Notes: generated by a model not told the origin, from the letters alone. A DNA stretch of 5,139 nt from Thermoplasmatota archaeon (GCA_030836605.1 JAUPMC010000107.1:1-5139), one strand, 5' to 3'. Numbered from the stretch's first letter, positions 1-5,139 are shown. Made by a program: numbers and translations.

Positions 1-39
1 CACCAGCGCGAGCGCCACTGCCTCCCTCACGAAACGCAT
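1..39 (-). CDS. N-terminal fragment of an unidentified protein (runs off left edge)
   Basis: An ATG at 39-37 on the minus strand opens a frame read without a stop to the window edge; the 13 visible residues are MRFVREAVALALV. A short charged start followed by a small hydrophobic run could be the beginning of a signal peptide or membrane anchor, but this is too little to identify a family. Two things support a real start: a GGTGGTG sequence, one mismatch from a GGAGGTG ribosome binding site, ends 8 nt upstream, and a TATA-like octamer lies at 91-98, which would put transcription start near base 67 and give a leader of about 28 nt. It follows the zinc-ribbon membrane gene on the same strand, with 82 bases between that gene's stop and this start. 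The product is unknown. Confidence 0.5.
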   Translation of the reverse strand, partial: MRFVREAVALALV

Positions 40-88
40 GTACTAGGCACCACCCACTCTCGGCTCCGTCGCTGAGAATCCTTCCGGG

Positions 89-98
89 CTATATCAAC
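89..98 (-). promoter_or_regulatory. TATA-like promoter element for the partial left-edge gene
   Basis: The minus strand reads GTTGATATAG here, an AT-rich island in a GC-rich gap. Its centre is about 55 nt upstream of the ATG at 39, leaving room for a leader of roughly 28 nt that contains the GGTGGTG ribosome-binding-like sequence. The octamer GTTGATAT recurs on the minus strand at 5112-5119 in front of the transporter, together with matching bases further upstream. An 8-bp palindrome, GACATGTC, lies just upstream at 107-114. Assigned by position and composition only. Confidence 0.4.
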
Positions 99-121
99 GG
101 TGCCATGACATGTCGGGCGGC

Positions 122-1117
122 TCACTCGAACTTCTCGCCGCACTTCGGGCACTCGGTGGCGTCCCCGGGGACGTCCGCGCCGCACTCGGAGCACACGAAG
201 GAGTCGTCGGCCTCGAGGCCCATCGCCTTGGCCAGGCTCGGGACCTTGGCATCGTCCTTCGGGGTCTTCGCCTCCTCCTCCTTGCGCTTGGCCTCCCACT
301 TATCCATCTGCTTCTCCCTCATCCTGCGGGCCCTGCGCGTCCACCAGATCATGCCCACGATGAGCGCGTATATCACGAAGTACTGGACGAACGACTGTAT
401 CGCGGACAGGTAGAGTATCAGCAGTGTGATCTCGAGCGTGTCCGTGTGCATAGGCCCGGTGGCGGTCACCTCGGCGCCTTCCTCGTGGTCGGCCGCGAGG
501 TACCATGTGCCGCTCACGTTGACCCAGAAGAAGTACCCGTTGATCGGGTTGGAGACGGTCGTCGTGTAGTAGTACTGCGCCAGCGTGTCGTTCCGCGGGC
601 CAGCTAACATCGTCTCGTTCCTGATGTCGCCGTACACCATGTCGACGATCAGGACCTTGACGTCACCTATCGCGACCGATTCGTTGACGTACACGCTGAG
701 CGTGAAGTTGAACGCGGTCTGCGCGTCACCCTCGAACGGCGTGACGACCCCGTCCCTGATCACCATCGCGTCGTCGTCGCTGGTCGCCGTCGCGGGCTCG
801 AGGTTCGTGTACATCCCGACGAAGAAATATGTCGAGACGAGCATGAGCACGGCGCACCCGACAAGCCCCGCGAGCAGCAGGAACCTGCCCCTCTTGACGC
901 CGAAGAACCAGAACACCCCGAGCATGATGAACGCCGGGAGCATGGTCACCAGGCACGAACCCGCCGCGTATGTCAGAAGCAGGAGGTAGACGAGGCCGAC
1001 CAGCGCCGCGCCTGCGGGTATCGCGAACACGGGCTTCTTCTTGAGCTTCTCGAAGAGGTCGTTCGCCGCCTTGATGATGTTCTGCGGGAAGACCAAAGGC
1101 TCCTGACCCTGCTCCAT
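122..1117 (-). CDS. Four-helix membrane protein with sequon-rich ectodomain and cytoplasmic C-terminal zinc ribbon
   Basis: This is a 331-residue protein of unknown function. Predicted membrane helices lie at about residues 31-52, 54-74, 79-102 and 229-258. Positive charges (KLKKK near 24-28, KRGR at 75-78, RRARRMR at 260-267) put the N terminus, the loop after helix 2 and the tail inside, so residues 103-227 face outside. That segment is rich in likely beta strands and holds five N-glycosylation sequons (N137, N145, N167, N176, N200); none occurs elsewhere in the protein. The tail is a charged, probably helical stretch (260-285) followed by a single zinc ribbon, C309-x2-C312 and C323-x2-C326. 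The frame extends upstream to 1231, but the ATG at 1117 is preferred: a TATA box at 1141-1148 is centred about 27 nt before it, implying a leaderless mRNA that begins at this ATG. The upstream extension is poorly hydrophobic and overlaps the promoter. The design would suit a sensor or a scaffold in the envelope, but no such role is shown. Confidence 0.85.
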   Translation of the reverse strand: MEQGQEPLVFPQNIIKAANDLFEKLKKKPVFAIPAGAALVGLVYLLLLTYAAGSCLVTMLPAFIMLGVFWFFGVKRGRFLLLAGLVGCAVLMLVSTYFFVGMYTNLEPATATSDDDAMVIRDGVVTPFEGDAQTAFNFTLSVYVNESVAIGDVKVLIVDMVYGDIRNETMLAGPRNDTLAQYYYTTTVSNPINGYFFWVNVSGTWYLAADHEEGAEVTATGPMHTDTLEITLLILYLSAIQSFVQYFVIYALIVGMIWWTRRARRMREKQMDKWEAKRKEEEAKTPKDDAKVPSLAKAMGLEADDSFVCSECGADVPGDATECPKCGEKFE

Positions 1118-1140
1118 ATCGTGAGGCAATTCCCTTGTCC

Positions 1141-1148
1141 CATAAATA
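1141..1148 (-). promoter_or_regulatory. TATA box of the zinc-ribbon membrane protein gene
   Basis: The minus strand reads TATTTATG, preceded by the purine-rich AGGAACCAAG, a plausible TFB recognition element. The box is centred about 27 nt upstream of the ATG at 1117, which is the spacing expected between an archaeal TATA box and the transcription start. The transcript would therefore begin at or next to the start codon (leaderless), and indeed no good Shine-Dalgarno sequence precedes this ATG. Confidence 0.6.
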
Positions 1149-1202
1149 CACTTGGTTCCTCGCCGGGAGACACCCTGGGCGCCCTGAGCCCTTGAAGAAC
1201 AG

Positions 1203-1210
1203 TTATATAG
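1203..1210 (+). promoter_or_regulatory. TATA box of the arcC-drg operon
   Basis: TTATATAG is preceded by the purine-rich GAAGAACAG, a plausible TFB recognition element. Using the archaeal spacing of 25-27 nt, transcription should start near 1230-1233, about 22-25 nt before the TTG start codon at 1255. The in-frame ATGs at 1135 and 1222 would both lie upstream of the transcription start, which argues against them. This promoter faces away from the one at 1141-1148; 54 bp separate the two boxes, including an 8-bp palindrome GGGCGCCC at 1177-1184 that could be an operator or simply chance in GC-rich DNA. Confidence 0.65.
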
Positions 1211-1240
1211 GGATACATCCAATGGACGCATTCCTTCGTG

Positions 1241-1246
1241 AGGAGG
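1241..1246 (+). promoter_or_regulatory. Shine-Dalgarno site that sets the arcC start at TTG 1255
   Basis: AGGAGG is fully complementary to the usual archaeal 16S rRNA 3' end and ends 8 nt before the TTG at 1255. It is the strongest ribosome binding site in the window and decides the start: with the ATG at 1222 it would lie inside the coding region. Confidence 0.75.
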
Positions 1247-1254
1247 CCCTAGCG

Positions 1255-2220
1255 TTGAAGACCGCGGTCATAGCCATTGGTGGCAATGCCATCCTGCGCG
1301 CAGGTGAGCAGGCCACCCTCGAGAACCAGATGAAGAACGCCCTGGCGACGGCCAAGGCCCTGACGGACATAATCCAGGCCGGCAGGGACATCGTCATCAC
1401 GCACGGCAACGGGCCGCAGGTGGGCGACCTCTACCTCAGGAACGAGCTCGCCAAGGACAAGGTCCAGCCGATGACCCTGGACGTGTGCGTCGCGCAGAGC
1501 CAGGGACAGATAGGCTACATGCTCCAGAACGCGCTCAACTCCGAGTTCGCCCGCAGGCACATGAACAAGGTCGCGGTCTCGCTCATCACGCAAGTCATAG
1601 TCTCCGAGGACGACCCCGCGTTCAATGACCCCACCAAGCCCATAGGTCAGTACTACGGCGAGGAGGACGCCAAGAAGCTGGAGCAGGAGAAGGGCTGGAA
1701 GATGGTCCTCGACAAGAAGCGGGGAGGCTACAGGAAGGTCGTCCCGTCCCCGAAGCCGATTGGGATAGTCGAGAGCAAGCCCGTGAGGAGGCTCATATTC
1801 GGCGGCAGGGACCAGTCCGAGGTCGTCATAGCCTGCGGCGGGGGCGGCATCCCAGTCGTGTTCAAGGACGACACGTACGTCGGCGTCGAGGCCGTCGTCG
1901 ACAAGGACCTCGCGGCGGCCATGCTGGGGAACAACATCAAGGAGTCCCTGTTCGTGATCGCGACGGACGTCGAGCACGTGTTCGCGGACTTCGGCAAGCC
2001 GACCCAGAGGCCCCTCAGGAAGATCACAGAGTCGCAGATCCAAGGATTCTTCAACGCGGGTCAGTTCCCGCCCGGGAGCATGGGCCCGAAGGTCGAGGCC
2101 GCCATCCGCTTCCTGAAGGGCGGGGGCGAAGAGGTCATCATAACCTCGATCGAGAAGCTGTCGGAGGCCATAGACGGGACCGCTGGAACACATATCTACC
2201 GGGACGATGTTAGTCCCTGA
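1255..2220 (+). CDS. arcC: Carbamate kinase
   Basis: This cytoplasmic enzyme of the amino-acid kinase fold interconverts carbamoyl phosphate plus ADP with carbamate plus ATP. Counted from the TTG start the protein has 321 residues, close to the usual size of about 310. Family signatures run along its length: AIGGNA at 7-12, HGNGPQVG at 50-57, the SQGQIGYML helix at 82-90, the PTKPIG segment with K128, the glycine-rich CGGGGIPV at 194-201, VDKDLAAAML at 215-224, ATDV at 236-239 and GSMGPKVEAA at 274-283. The TTG start is chosen because AGGAGG lies 8 nt upstream, the TATA box predicts transcription from about 1231, and the protein then opens directly with the first beta strand (KTAVIAIGG), as is typical of the family. 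The drg gene follows after 6 nt. No arginine deiminase or ornithine carbamoyltransferase gene is seen, so the source or sink of carbamoyl phosphate is unknown; catabolic ATP formation is the usual role. Confidence 0.95.
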   Translation: MKTAVIAIGGNAILRAGEQATLENQMKNALATAKALTDIIQAGRDIVITHGNGPQVGDLYLRNELAKDKVQPMTLDVCVAQSQGQIGYMLQNALNSEFARRHMNKVAVSLITQVIVSEDDPAFNDPTKPIGQYYGEEDAKKLEQEKGWKMVLDKKRGGYRKVVPSPKPIGIVESKPVRRLIFGGRDQSEVVIACGGGGIPVVFKDDTYVGVEAVVDKDLAAAMLGNNIKESLFVIATDVEHVFADFGKPTQRPLRKITESQIQGFFNAGQFPPGSMGPKVEAAIRFLKGGGEEVIITSIEKLSEAIDGTAGTHIYRDDVSP

Positions 2221-2226
2221 GAGCAG

Positions 2227-3327
2227 ATGGCCACGATTGAGGAGCAGATCAAGGCGATCGAGGACGAGATCGCCAAGACCCAGTACAACAAGAATACCCA
2301 GCACCACATCGGCAAGCTGAAGGCCAAGATGGCCCGGCTCAAGGACGAGATGGAGGTCAGGAGGTCGAAGGGCCCCAAGACCGCGGGCTACGCCGTCCGG
2401 AAGTCCGGGCACGGCACCGTCGCCCTCGTCGGGTTCCCGAGCGTCGGGAAGTCCACGCTCCTCAACAAGATCACCAACGCCCAGAGCGAGGTCGCCGCGT
2501 ACAAGTTCACCACCCTCACATGCGTCCCCGGGCTCATGGAGTACCGAGGGGCCAAGATACAGGTGCTGGACCTCCCGGGGCTCATCAAGGACGCCTCCAA
2601 GGGCAAGGGGAGGGGCAGGGAGGTGCTCTCGGTCGTCCGGTCCGCGGACCTCATACTCCTCATGATAGACGTCTTCGAGACGAACGTCCAGGTCCTCGTC
2701 GACGAGCTCTGGACGGCGAACATGAGGCTCAACCAGCGCCCGCCGGACATAGTCATATCGAAGAAGAACCGGGGCGGGGTCCTGGTCAACTTCACCGCCA
2801 AGCAGTCCACGGTCGACGAGGAGCTCGTCGTCGACATGATGAACGAGTACGGCTACATCAACGCGGACATAGTCATCAGGGAGGACATCGTCGAGGACCA
2901 GCTGATCGACTACATCTCGGGCAACAGGCACTATGTCCCCTCGGTCGTCGCGGTCAACAAGACCGACCTCGTCAACAAGGAGTACATCGCGCACCTGAGG
3001 CGGAAGCTGAAGGGCTGGAAGCTCGTCCCCATATCCGCCGAGAGGGGCATCGGCGTCGAGGACCTCAAGGAGGAGATCTACGTCGCGCTCAGGTTCATAC
3101 GCATCTACCTGAAGCCACAGGGCAAGGATGCGGACATGGTCGAGCCTCTGGTCATCAAGGACGGCTCCGACATAGGCATCGTGTGCGACACGATACACAG
3201 GGACTTCAGGCGGAAGTTCAGGTACGCCCTGGTCTGGGGCAAGAGCGCTAGGTTCCCGGGGCAGATCGTGGGCCTGGACCACAAGGTCTCGGACCAGGAT
3301 GTCGTGACGATCATCGTCACGCGGTGA
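2227..3327 (+). CDS. drg: DRG-family GTP-binding protein with TGS domain
   Basis: This 366-residue protein is a full-length archaeal member of the developmentally regulated GTP-binding (DRG) branch of the Obg superfamily, cytoplasmic GTPases that associate with ribosomes. A charged helical, probably coiled N-terminal region spans residues 1-50. The G domain follows: G1 GFPSVGKS at 69-76, G2 within TTLTCVPG at 95-102, G3 DLPG at 115-118, G4 NKTD at 244-247 and G5 SAE at 270-272. About 125 residues separate G3 and G4 and include an inserted segment (about 165-235), matching the S5D2L insertion of DRG proteins. The last 75 residues (about 291-366) form the TGS domain. All nucleotide-binding motifs look intact. 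The P-loop sequence FPSVGKS distinguishes it from bacterial Obg (usually PNAGKS). The ATG at 2227 is six bases after the arcC stop and lacks a strong Shine-Dalgarno site, so translation is probably coupled to arcC. Eukaryotic DRGs need a DFRP partner; none is visible here. Confidence 0.95.
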   Translation: MATIEEQIKAIEDEIAKTQYNKNTQHHIGKLKAKMARLKDEMEVRRSKGPKTAGYAVRKSGHGTVALVGFPSVGKSTLLNKITNAQSEVAAYKFTTLTCVPGLMEYRGAKIQVLDLPGLIKDASKGKGRGREVLSVVRSADLILLMIDVFETNVQVLVDELWTANMRLNQRPPDIVISKKNRGGVLVNFTAKQSTVDEELVVDMMNEYGYINADIVIREDIVEDQLIDYISGNRHYVPSVVAVNKTDLVNKEYIAHLRRKLKGWKLVPISAERGIGVEDLKEEIYVALRFIRIYLKPQGKDADMVEPLVIKDGSDIGIVCDTIHRDFRRKFRYALVWGKSARFPGQIVGLDHKVSDQDVVTIIVTR

Positions 3328-3352
3328 GCTTGTCAACCGTGCATCGACGCGC

Positions 3353-3357
3353 AAAAA
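3353..3357 (-). terminator. Possible U-tract terminator for the minus-strand transporter/small-protein transcripts
   Basis: Within the 81-bp gap between the convergent genes the minus strand has a run of five T (in GGTTTTTGC), about 50 nt past the stop of the small protein. Archaeal RNA polymerase often terminates at short U-runs without a hairpin. It is the longest T-run in the gap on that strand. This is weak evidence on its own. The plus strand has only broken T-rich stretches (TTGTTTG near 3367-3373) that might serve the drg transcript. Confidence 0.25.
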
Positions 3358-3390
3358 CCTGTTAAGTTGTTTGAGGAAGTGGTTTGTGGC

Positions 3391-3426
3391 AAGCGATGAA
3401 GAAGCGACCTACTTCTTCATCAGCTT
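3391..3426. repeat. Strong inverted repeat enclosing the stop codon of the small protein gene
   Basis: GATGAAGAAG at 3395-3404 pairs perfectly with CTTCTTCATC at 3412-3421 around a 7-base loop (3405-3411). After a single bulged A at 3422, four more pairs form between AAGC (3391-3394) and GCTT (3423-3426), giving a 14-bp stem. On the minus strand the right arm is the end of the coding sequence (the final Met-Lys-Lys codons) and the stop codon TAG occupies the loop. The gap lies between convergent genes, so the hairpin could form in either transcript and act as a terminator, a processing boundary or a 3'-end stabiliser. No U-run follows immediately on either strand, so it is not a classic intrinsic terminator. 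Confidence 0.7.
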
Positions 3427-3627
3427 CATGAATCCGCCGCCCTCATGGATCTCGAGGTTCTTGTCCTTGAGGATGGTCTCGAACTCGGGCCAGTCGATGA
3501 CCTCGACACGCGGGCTTCCGCCCCTCGTGAACTCGATCTCGCTCGTCCCGCGGACCTTTCCCGGCCTCAAGTTCTTTTCGGCAGCGATCTCAATTGCCCT
3601 GTCGAGAGATATTGGCTTCATCGGCAT
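3409..3627 (-). CDS. Small protein of unknown function (72 residues)
   Basis: I do not recognise the family. From the ATG at 3627 the 72-residue protein is soluble, with no membrane segment and no cysteine. Likely structure: a helix at about 7-19 (SLDRAIEIAAEKN), two strands at 24-34 and 39-45 (around VRGTSEIEFTRG and RVEVIDW), a helix at 47-56 and a last strand near 57-70 with a GGG turn. It looks like a compact alpha/beta domain and reads as normal coding sequence. The frame also opens at an ATG at 3690, giving 93 residues, but that ATG is part of a TATA box (3688-3695), and transcription from the box would begin near 3665. GAGAAGGG lies 7 nt before the ATG at 3627. The added 21 residues would be a low-complexity hydrophilic stretch. 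An ATG two codons later (3621) is also possible. It lies downstream of the transporter gene on the same strand but has its own promoter. The stop codon sits in the loop of a 14-bp hairpin. Confidence 0.75.
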   Translation of the reverse strand: MPMKPISLDRAIEIAAEKNLRPGKVRGTSEIEFTRGGSPRVEVIDWPEFETILKDKNLEIHEGGGFMKLMKK

Positions 3628-3687
3628 GGTGCATCCCTTCTCATTGTCAGTCGGACCCTTCCGACCGCCCTTCGAATAGTCGTCTGA

Positions 3688-3695
3688 CATATAAA
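3688..3695 (-). promoter_or_regulatory. TATA box of the small protein gene
   Basis: The minus strand reads TTTATATG, preceded a few bases upstream by GCGAAAGT, which resembles an archaeal TFB recognition element. It is the best core promoter in the window by eye. With 25-27 nt spacing, transcription begins near 3665, giving a leader of about 38 nt before the ATG at 3627. The box contains the ATG at 3690, so that longer start could be used only on transcripts reading in from the upstream transporter gene. Confidence 0.65.
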
Positions 3696-3761
3696 TGACT
3701 TTCGCTGGCTAGTACAATCATCGATGCTGGCTATTCGTCGGACGGTGCCTGGCCTCCTGGG

Positions 3762-5087
3762 TCAGAAGAGCACGAGGAGCATCAGGGTCGACACGAAGAG
3801 CGTAGCCATGGCGATTGGGAAGCCCACCAGCGTGAACTTCCAGAAGTCGACCTCGACCCCCATCCCCTCGGCCTTCTCCGCGACGATCACGTTCGCCGCC
3901 GCCCCGAGTATGGTGGCGTTCCCAGCCAGGGTGGAGCTCGACGCGAGCGCGAGCCACAGGTCCGTCTCAGACACCGGGATCAGCTCGCTCAGCAACATGA
4001 CCGCGGGCACGTTGCTCACGAGGTTCGACAGGAGCGCCGACAGGGCCGTGAGCCACTCTATCCTCGGGACGCCCCCGTCCTCGAAGCCAGGGAAGAAGTC
4101 CTTGAGCTCCGTGAGCAGCCCTGAGTCCCTCACGCCCCTGAGCACTATGAACAGGCCGACGAAGAACAATATGATGGACCAGTCCACGCCGCCCAGCATG
4201 TCCTTCGCCCTTACCTTCGAGACGAGCGGGATCACGAACAGCGCCACGACGCCACCGATGAACGCCACTATCGCGATGGGCGCCTCGATGACGTGGCTCG
4301 CTATGAACGCCACGAACGTCCCGGCCGTGATGAGCAGGAGGGCGTACAGCCCGACCTTGTTCTCCCTCATCTTGCCCAGGCCGGACTTGGCCGCGGCGTC
4401 CCCCTTCACGATCTCCTCCTGGAACACCGCCCAGCCGTCGTTCAGGATCTTCCTCCTGAACTCCTGCGCGCTGCCCTTGTTTATCTCCTTCCGGTAGACC
4501 ATGTACAGGATAGCTATCGCGACGAGCATGCAGACCGCCGCGACCGGGAGTAGCCTCGCGGAGAAGTCCACGAACGAGATGCCCGCCTTGGTCGCGATGT
4601 ACGCGTTCTGCGGGTTGCCGACGGCCGTCGCCACACTCCCGATGTTCGCGGCCATCGCCTCGGCCACGAGGAACGGCACAGGGTTGGATTTCAGCAGCCT
4701 GCAGGTCCTGATTATGATGGGCGTGAAGAGCAGCACGATCGTGTCGTTCAGGACGAGCGCGGAGAGGGTCCCCGTGACGACCATCGTCAGCACAAGGAAC
4801 GTGAACTGGTCCTTCGAGTACCTGATCATCCTGAGGGAGACCCACTCGAAGAACCCACACAGCTCTAGGCCAGCGACGAGTATCATCATGCCGACCAGGA
4901 GCAGGACGATGTCGAGGTTGATGGCGGAGATGGCGTCCCCGGGGGCGACGACCCCGAGCACGATCATGAGGGCGGCGCCTATGAGGGCGGCGGCGGGCCT
5001 GTCGACCTTGACCTTCGGGAACCTACGTATCGATATCAAGGCGTAGGTGGCGAGGAATACCGCGAAGGCAATCCAGAGGGCATCCAT
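3762..5087 (-). CDS. ArsB/NhaD-type (ion transporter superfamily) integral membrane transporter
   Basis: This 441-residue membrane protein belongs to the ArsB/NhaD/SLC13-like superfamily of secondary transporters. It has two similar halves in inverted arrangement, and the paired signatures are visible: LNDTIVLLFTP (113-123) with SNVPAVMLLSELIP (358-371), and TAVGNPQNAYI (154-164) with GNATILGAAANVIVAE (389-404). About ten to eleven hydrophobic segments are spread between residue 3 and the C terminus, with a charged cytoplasmic loop at about 199-245 between the halves. Length and motifs match complete ArsB-like proteins (around 430 residues). The start is uncertain: an in-frame TTG at 5099 would add four residues, and a stop at 5115-5117 precludes anything longer. 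The ATG at 5087 is preferred because a TATA-like GTTGATAT is centred 28 nt before it. Substrate cannot be read from sequence: arsenite/antimonite, Na+/H+ exchange or organic anions are all known in this superfamily, and no ars regulator, arsenate reductase or ArsA is nearby. Confidence 0.9.
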   Translation of the reverse strand: MDALWIAFAVFLATYALISIRRFPKVKVDRPAAALIGAALMIVLGVVAPGDAISAINLDIVLLLVGMMILVAGLELCGFFEWVSLRMIRYSKDQFTFLVLTMVVTGTLSALVLNDTIVLLFTPIIIRTCRLLKSNPVPFLVAEAMAANIGSVATAVGNPQNAYIATKAGISFVDFSARLLPVAAVCMLVAIAILYMVYRKEINKGSAQEFRRKILNDGWAVFQEEIVKGDAAAKSGLGKMRENKVGLYALLLITAGTFVAFIASHVIEAPIAIVAFIGGVVALFVIPLVSKVRAKDMLGGVDWSIILFFVGLFIVLRGVRDSGLLTELKDFFPGFEDGGVPRIEWLTALSALLSNLVSNVPAVMLLSELIPVSETDLWLALASSSTLAGNATILGAAANVIVAEKAEGMGVEVDFWKFTLVGFPIAMATLFVSTLMLLVLF

Positions 5088-5111
5088 CCAACCGTGCAAT
5101 CGCGAGCATGG

Positions 5112-5119
5112 ATATCAAC
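5112..5119 (-). promoter_or_regulatory. TATA-like promoter element of the transporter gene
   Basis: The minus strand reads GTTGATAT, the same octamer as at 91-98. Its centre is about 28 nt upstream of the ATG at 5087, consistent with a leaderless transcript starting at that codon. If this is the promoter, the alternative TTG at 5099 would be upstream of the transcription start. Only 20 more bases are available to the window edge, so an additional upstream promoter or operon partner cannot be excluded. Confidence 0.4.
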
Positions 5120-5139
5120 TCTGCCATCGCCCATGCTGG

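Noticed and set aside
107..114. Palindrome GACATGTC near the left promoter as an operator.
   Set aside because: An 8-bp palindrome is expected by chance many times in a window this size, and no second copy is seen at another promoter here.
1249..3354. Uninterrupted 701-codon minus-strand frame antisense to arcC and drg.
   Set aside because: It mirrors two unmistakable conserved genes that share one frame and have GC-rich third positions, which removes stops from this antisense phase. The translation is a monotonous run of D, V, L, R and E with no recognisable domain.
3371..3679. Plus-strand 102-codon frame with AAAAACCTGTTAAGT upstream that resembles a promoter.
   Set aside because: The frame is antisense to the small minus-strand gene and shows no domain-like pattern. 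The AT-rich stretch is better explained as the convergent intergenic gap.
3697..3761. CCAGGAGGCCAGG stretch after the transporter stop as a hairpin terminator or ribosome binding site.
   Set aside because: The CCAGG copies are direct, not inverted, so no stem forms; the AGGAGG-like run has no start codon at a useful distance and there is no T-run.
3724..5046. Plus-strand open frames (257 and 181 codons) opposite the transporter.
   Set aside because: They lie in one antisense phase of a clearly real membrane transporter, are rich in S, T, A and M, and show no family motif or promoter.
5019..5127. Minus-strand ATG at 5127 (ATGGCAGAG...) opening a 36-codon frame that overlaps the transporter start, as a possible upstream regulatory ORF.
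   Set aside because: It has no clear ribosome binding site, would lie partly upstream of the predicted transcription start, and its translation beyond the overlap is just another frame of the transporter.

Overview
The window looks archaeal. Four lines of evidence support this: (i) a DRG-type GTPase with a C-terminal TGS domain, an archaeal/eukaryotic family whose P-loop (GFPSVGKS) differs from bacterial Obg; (ii) AT-rich TATA-like octamers lying about 25-28 nt upstream of plausible transcription or translation starts in an otherwise GC-rich sequence (roughly 60% G+C by eye); (iii) a membrane protein with a cytoplasmic C-terminal zinc ribbon and an ectodomain rich in N-glycosylation sequons; (iv) heavy AGG (Arg) and ATA (Ile) codon use. 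The style resembles a GC-rich euryarchaeon such as a Thermoplasmatota lineage, but that placement is an inference.

Layout, left to right. Bases 1-39 hold the first 13 codons of a minus-strand gene that runs off the left edge. Bases 122-1117 (minus) encode a 331-residue four-helix membrane protein of unknown function. A 137-bp intergenic region carries two divergent TATA boxes. Next comes a plus-strand pair, carbamate kinase (arcC, 1255-2220) and a DRG GTPase (2227-3327), six bases apart and almost certainly co-transcribed. After an 81-bp convergent gap with a strong hairpin come two minus-strand genes: a small conserved-looking protein of unknown function (3409-3627) with its own TATA box, and upstream of it a complete ArsB/NhaD-type ion transporter (3762-5087).

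Functional links are loose. Carbamate kinase interconverts ADP plus carbamoyl phosphate with ATP plus carbamate. DRG GTPases act with ribosomes. The transporter moves an unidentified ion or organic anion. No arginine-deiminase partner (arcA, arcB) and no arsenic gene is visible, so neither pathway can be completed from this window.

Start sites are the main annotation issue. Promoter positions argue that three of the longest possible reading frames are over-extended: the membrane protein (start 1117 rather than 1231), arcC (TTG at 1255 with a perfect AGGAGG, rather than ATG 1135 or 1222) and the small protein (3627 rather than 3690, where the ATG is part of the TATA box). I found no mobile element, CRISPR array, tRNA or rRNA. 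I did not find a clearly new multi-gene system. The most notable unknowns are the zinc-ribbon membrane protein, the 72-residue protein and the hairpin around that protein's stop codon.
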